From: Silene latifolia
Taxonomy: Eukaryota; Streptophyta; Magnoliopsida; Caryophyllales; Caryophyllaceae
Reading direction: 5' to 3'
DNA: 64,000 nucleotides
NCBI RefSeq assembly: GCF_048544455.1
Contig: NC_133534.1
Coordinates: 40,073,217 to 40,137,216 of the forward strand
Shown here piece by piece: positions 60,241 to 64,000 of this stretch. Position 1 is the first letter of the stretch, and every line of letters starts with the position of its first letter. The position numbers and the translations under genes are program-made. The notes under the pieces were generated by a model. The model did no database searches. It was not told the origin of the DNA and saw nothing but the letters and a program-made list of their open reading frames with translations.

Positions 60241-61785
60241 ATGCCTAGTGCCACACTTGGACGCGAGTCCTGGCTGAAAATATTCATGGACCAAATGAAT
60301 CAGTTCACACGTCTGAAAAACGACGGGTCCAACTTTGCGGACTGGGAGGCAGCACTACGGAATGCTGCCATTGCTGATGGTAAGCTCAGGTACTTAACTG
60401 AGCCAATACCGGTAAACCCAGGCCCGAATGTAGGAGTCAACGAGTCACTCACTTATAGTGACTTCGTTATGGAAGCGGGTGCGATAAAGAACGTACTCAT
60501 CTTTGCAATGGAAACCAATTTGCAGAGACGCTTCATTGCCCAATGTGCGAACAAGAGTTTCACCACGCTCACTAACGAGTTCTCAAAAGCATCGAGAATT
60601 GTTACATATGAGCATACCTGTCGCTTCTTTGATGCGAAACTCCAGAAGGGCCAACCGGTTAGCCCACACATTCTTCACATGATTGAGAATGTCGAGAAGC
60701 TGGAGGCTCTTGATTGCAAAATCAGTGAGAGCATTGCTATTGACTGAATGCTTCATTCTCTTCATGATGGTTTTGCCCTTTTCAGGGCGAACTACTACAT
60801 GAATGACTTGAAAAAGAGTCCTCATGAGCTACACTCCCTTCTCGTACAGACCGAGAAGGATATGAAATTGAGTTGGAGCATGAAGCAGGATGTTCTCACG
60901 ATTTCCAACAAGGGTAAAGGTAAGGGCAAGGCTCATGGCGACCTAGTTGTAGGTAAGCCAAAGTTTAGAAACCCAGGAAACAGTAAGAGTGGGCCCAGTG
61001 AGACTAGTGGCTCACAGGGCAAGGCAAAGAGCAAGGGCGGTGACATTGAGTGCCACCATTGTCACAAGACTGGACATTGGAGGAGGAACTGTCCCGTCTA
61101 CCGTGAGGACATCAAAGCAGGCCGCGTCGTTCCTGTTGGTATGTCATCGTATATTCATATGATAGAGATTAACCATGCAAGTTTCGGAACTTGGGTACTT
61201 GATACTGGTTGTGGTTCTCATCTGTGTAATCATTTGCAGGGCCTAAAAAATATCATACCTCTCGAAAAAGGTGATGTGGAACTTCGAGTCGGGAATGGAG
61301 CACGAGTTGTTGCTTTTTCGAAGGGAACATATGTAATCCAACTCCCTAGTGGTTTTGAGTTATTTTTGAATAACTGTTACTATGTACCCAGTTTGTCTAA
61401 GAACATTATTTCTGTTTCCGTACTTGCTAAAGACGGTTTTGCATTTTCAATAAAGGATAATAGTTGTATTTTCTCTTTTAATGAAATGATTTATGGCAAA
61501 GCAGTTTCCATGAATGGAATTTACATCTTAGATCAAACCACGGAAGTATTACACATGAATAATAAGAAATTAAAGGTTGGTGACAAAGATCAAACCTATC
61601 TATGGCATTGTCGAATGGGACACATAAATGAGAAATGCGTAAAGAAACTCGTCGATAATGGGACTATTCCCACATTCGATTTTTCTACATATGGCACGTG
61701 TGAATCATGTCTCATTGGCAAAATGACTCGAATTTCCTTCAAAGGAGTTGGAATGCGCGCTAGTATTAGGACTCATACATACTGA
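60241..61785 (+). pseudogene. Copia C gag and protease
   Basis: Gag from ATG 60241 (MPSATLGRESW), NGSNFADWEAALRNA, then TGA at 60745-60747 where A has an Arg codon (CGT), then MLHSLHDGF and CCHC knuckle CHHCHKTGHWRRNC (about 61050). Protease follows with WVLDTGCGSHLCNH (active site DTG), then YYVPSLSKNIISVSVL and the pre-integrase zinc motif (WHCRMGH, CESCLIGK). The frame is lost at about 61758, where this copy lacks five bases relative to A (gctagtatt versus gctaataacctatt). Otherwise the standard copia order. Confidence 0.9.
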
Positions 61786-64000
61786 TGTTTGTGGACCTAT
61801 GTTAATTACCGCTAGAGATGGCTATAGATATTTTATCACTTTCACGGACGATTTGAGTAGATACGGATATGTCTACTTAATGAAGCATAAAAGTGAGTCC
61901 TTTGAGAAATTCAAGGAATACCAGAACAGGGTTGAGAACCAACTGGGTAGAAAGGTTAAAGCACTCCGTTCAGATCGGGGTGGGGAATATCTTTTAAATG
62001 AGTTTGATCAACACCTTAAAGACTGTGGAATCGTTCTACAGTTAACTCCACCTGGAACAACTCAATTAAATGGTGTGTCCGAACGGAGAAATCGAACCTT
62101 ACTTGATATGGTTCGATCCATGATGAGTCAGACGATAGTGCCTGATTCATTATGGGGTTTTTCTCTTTTGTCAGCTGCTCTTATACTTAACCGAAGTCCG
62201 ACTAAAGCTGTCGACAAGACTCCATATGAAATGTGGAAGGGAACGGTCCCTAACTTGTCCTTTATTCGGGTTTGGGGTTGCGAGGCTTATGTCAAGTGGA
62301 GACACGAGGATAAGCTCGGCCCGCGATCGCTCAAGACATACTTTATAGGTTATCCAAAAGGAACATTTGGTCATTACTTTTATTCGCCTACCGAACATCG
62401 AGTTTTTGTTGCGGCTAGTGCGACGTTCTTAGAGAAAGAATTTCTCGAGAACAAGACGAGTAATAGAACCTTCGAGCTGTCGGAGATTCCAGAACCAACA
62501 ACCGAGGAACGGATGGAGGAAGTTGTTCCTCCAACTGATGACACGGTTAATATTCCCGAGGAACCTAGGAGGTCGGGTAGAGTCTCTCATCCTCCGGACA
62601 GATACATTGGTATGGTCGAGGAGAATGACGTTTTACTCCTAAAGAGTAATAAACCCGCTACATATAAAGGTGCTATGGCCTGTTCCGACTCAAAGCTATG
62701 GCTCGAAGCCATGCAATCCGAGATGGACTCCATGTATGAGAATGACGTATGGGATCTAGTTGATTTACCTAATAACGTAAAACCTCTACAGTGCAAATGA
62801 CTTTACAAAATAAAGCATTCTGTAGACGCGCAACCAGATACCTATAAGGCACGACTAGTGGCAAAAGGTTTCACTCAAGTGCACGGATTGCATTATAATG
62901 AGATTTTTGCACCTGTCGTCATGCTACGTTCCATTCGGATAATCTTAGAGATTGCCACTTTTCATGATTATGAAATTTGGCAAATGGATGTGAAAACCGC
63001 CTTCTTAAACGGTTATTTGGAGGAAGAGTTGTACATGGTGCAACCCGAAGGTTTCATAGATCCTGAACATCTTAAGAAAGTATGCAAGCTTAAGCGTTCC
63101 ATTTATGTACTTAAGCAAGCTTCTCGGAGTTGGAATCATCGTTTCGACCAGGTGATAAAAGAGTATGGTTTCACTCGATCGGTCGAAGAACCATGCTTAT
63201 ATATCAAGTCGAGTGGGAGCAAGATTGTATTCTTGATATTGTATGTCGATGACATACTCCTGATTGGGAATGGCATTCCTCTCCTATCTTCGGTTAAAGA
63301 ATGGTTGAAGAACCATTTCTAGATGAAAGATCTGGGTGAGGCACAACGCATTTTGGGAATCCGTATCTACCGAGATAGATCACGACGGACGTTATCACTT
63401 AGTCAGGAGTCTTATTTGGATAAGATTCTTGAGAAGTTCAGCATGACCAACTCCAAGAAGGGGAACCTTCCAATGACGTATGGGATGCAATTGAGCAAGT
63501 CTCAGTCACCCACGACGCCTGAAGGGATTGAGCACATGAGTCGTGTTCCTTATGCATCTGCAATAGGATCAATCATGTATGCCATGATATGCACACGTCC
63601 AGACGTGGCATATGTATTGAGTATGACGAGTCGGTACCAAAAGAATCCAGGTGAAACACACTGGATAGCTGTTAAAAATATCCTCAAGTACCTACAGAGG
63701 ACTAAGGATAGGGTATTGACTTATGGACGCGATTCTAAGCTATGCGCAATCAGTTACGCAGATGCTAGCTTCCAAACAGATCGAGATGATTCAAAATCTC
63801 AGTCCGGATTCGTCTTCACTCTTAATGGTGCTGCGGTCAGCTGGAAGAGTTCCAAACAGAGTGTTGTAGCAGATTCTACCACTGAATCCGAGTACTATGC
63901 CGCTTCGGAAGCAGCTAAGGAAGCGATATGGATGCGTCAATTCTTACAAGGACTTACGATAGTTCCTAGTTCGAATGACCCGATCACCATCTATTGTGAC
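61748..64000 (+). pseudogene. Copia C integrase, reverse transcriptase and RNase H, runs off edge
   Basis: One frame with two stop codons. Integrase: HTDVCGPM, FTDDLSRYG, SDRGGEYL, NGVSERRNRTLL (D, D, E). Reverse transcriptase: ARLVAKGFTQ, QMDVKTAFLNGYL, and active site LYVDDILLIG (about 63240). RNase H: SYADASFQTDRDDSKSQSG, DSTTESEYYAASEAAKE, open to the last base. Stops: TGA 62798-62800 at a place where copia pol has Trp (TGG), and TAG 63320-63322 where Gln or Ser before MKDLGE would be expected. It copies element RNA to DNA and integrates it; inactive unless the stops are sequence errors. Closely related to A. Confidence 0.92.

Larger units (their letters stand above)
31991..64000 (+). mobile_element. 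Copia element C, plus strand, 3' end outside window
   Basis: Order: 5' LTR 31991-35702 (containing an insert), Met-tRNA primer site 35705-35717, leader 35703-36657, a 22.5-kb insertion with duplication tcttg (36658-36662, 59133-59137), leader 59138-60240, gag-pol 60241-64000. The two leader halves were joined by reference to the continuous leader of element A: the texts before 36658 and after 59137 are adjacent there. RNase H continues to the edge, so the 3' LTR is outside. Confidence 0.9.

Noticed and set aside
1..64000. Host protein-coding gene anywhere in the window
   Set aside because: Every frame with recognisable domains is gag, protease, integrase, reverse transcriptase, RNase H or LINE protein; other long frames are antisense or low complexity.
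60241..64000. Copia C as a separate element from the 31991-36657 fragment
   Set aside because: The tcttg duplication at 36658 and 59133, and leader continuity judged against element A, show the two pieces are one element split by complex E.

Overview
This window is plant nuclear DNA made almost entirely of nested transposable elements. I found no intact host gene, rRNA, CRISPR array or prokaryotic signal. Evidence for a plant is the mix of Ty1/copia and Ty3/gypsy LTR retrotransposons with plant-type primer-binding sites (initiator-Met tRNA and Asp tRNA), an L1-type LINE, a CACTA terminus with GCGACGGA subterminal repeats and a probable Helitron terminus. A eudicot is likely; a Caryophyllales relative is only a guess.

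Layout. (1) 1-12599: minus-strand copia element A (pol, gag, leader, 5' LTR), split by a 7.4-kb pol-less LTR element (148-7575, TSD gtctt). (2) 12600-13699: non-coding CCA/GA-rich DNA and a (TA)36 microsatellite. (3) 13700-25924: a stack in which pol-less element F (14835-21124, TSD ataaa) sits in an LTR related to the 148-7575 element, which abuts a minus-strand Tat-like gypsy gag and LTR (G), which abuts a decayed plus-strand copia pol (H). (4) 26330-31370: a probable Helitron 3' end and a 5'-truncated, broken LINE. (5) 31458-31990: one end of a CACTA transposon. (6) 31991-64000: one plus-strand copia element C, running off the right edge. Its 5' LTR carries a 2.6-kb LTR-like insert. Its leader is split by a 22.5-kb Athila-like complex E (36663-59132, TSD tcttg) holding four LTR copies, and the gag of E is split by a gag-only copia D (44447-53212, TSD aaaac).

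How the parts relate. Only A, C, H and the LINE carry recognisable reverse-transcription genes. Elements 148-7575, F, E and D look non-autonomous. D shares LTR and leader blocks with A and C; E and F share primer site, polypurine tract and leader text. Dependence on related autonomous copies is therefore plausible.

Two cross-cutting observations stand out. A palindrome with core TCGATCGA occurs in clusters in three different LTR families, in LTRs, untranslated regions and gag frames. Separately, near-identical repeat copies differ almost only at CAG/CTG sites, often with the odd copy showing CG instead. This looks like systematic base-calling error at CHG-methylated cytosines and probably explains several of the broken reading frames.
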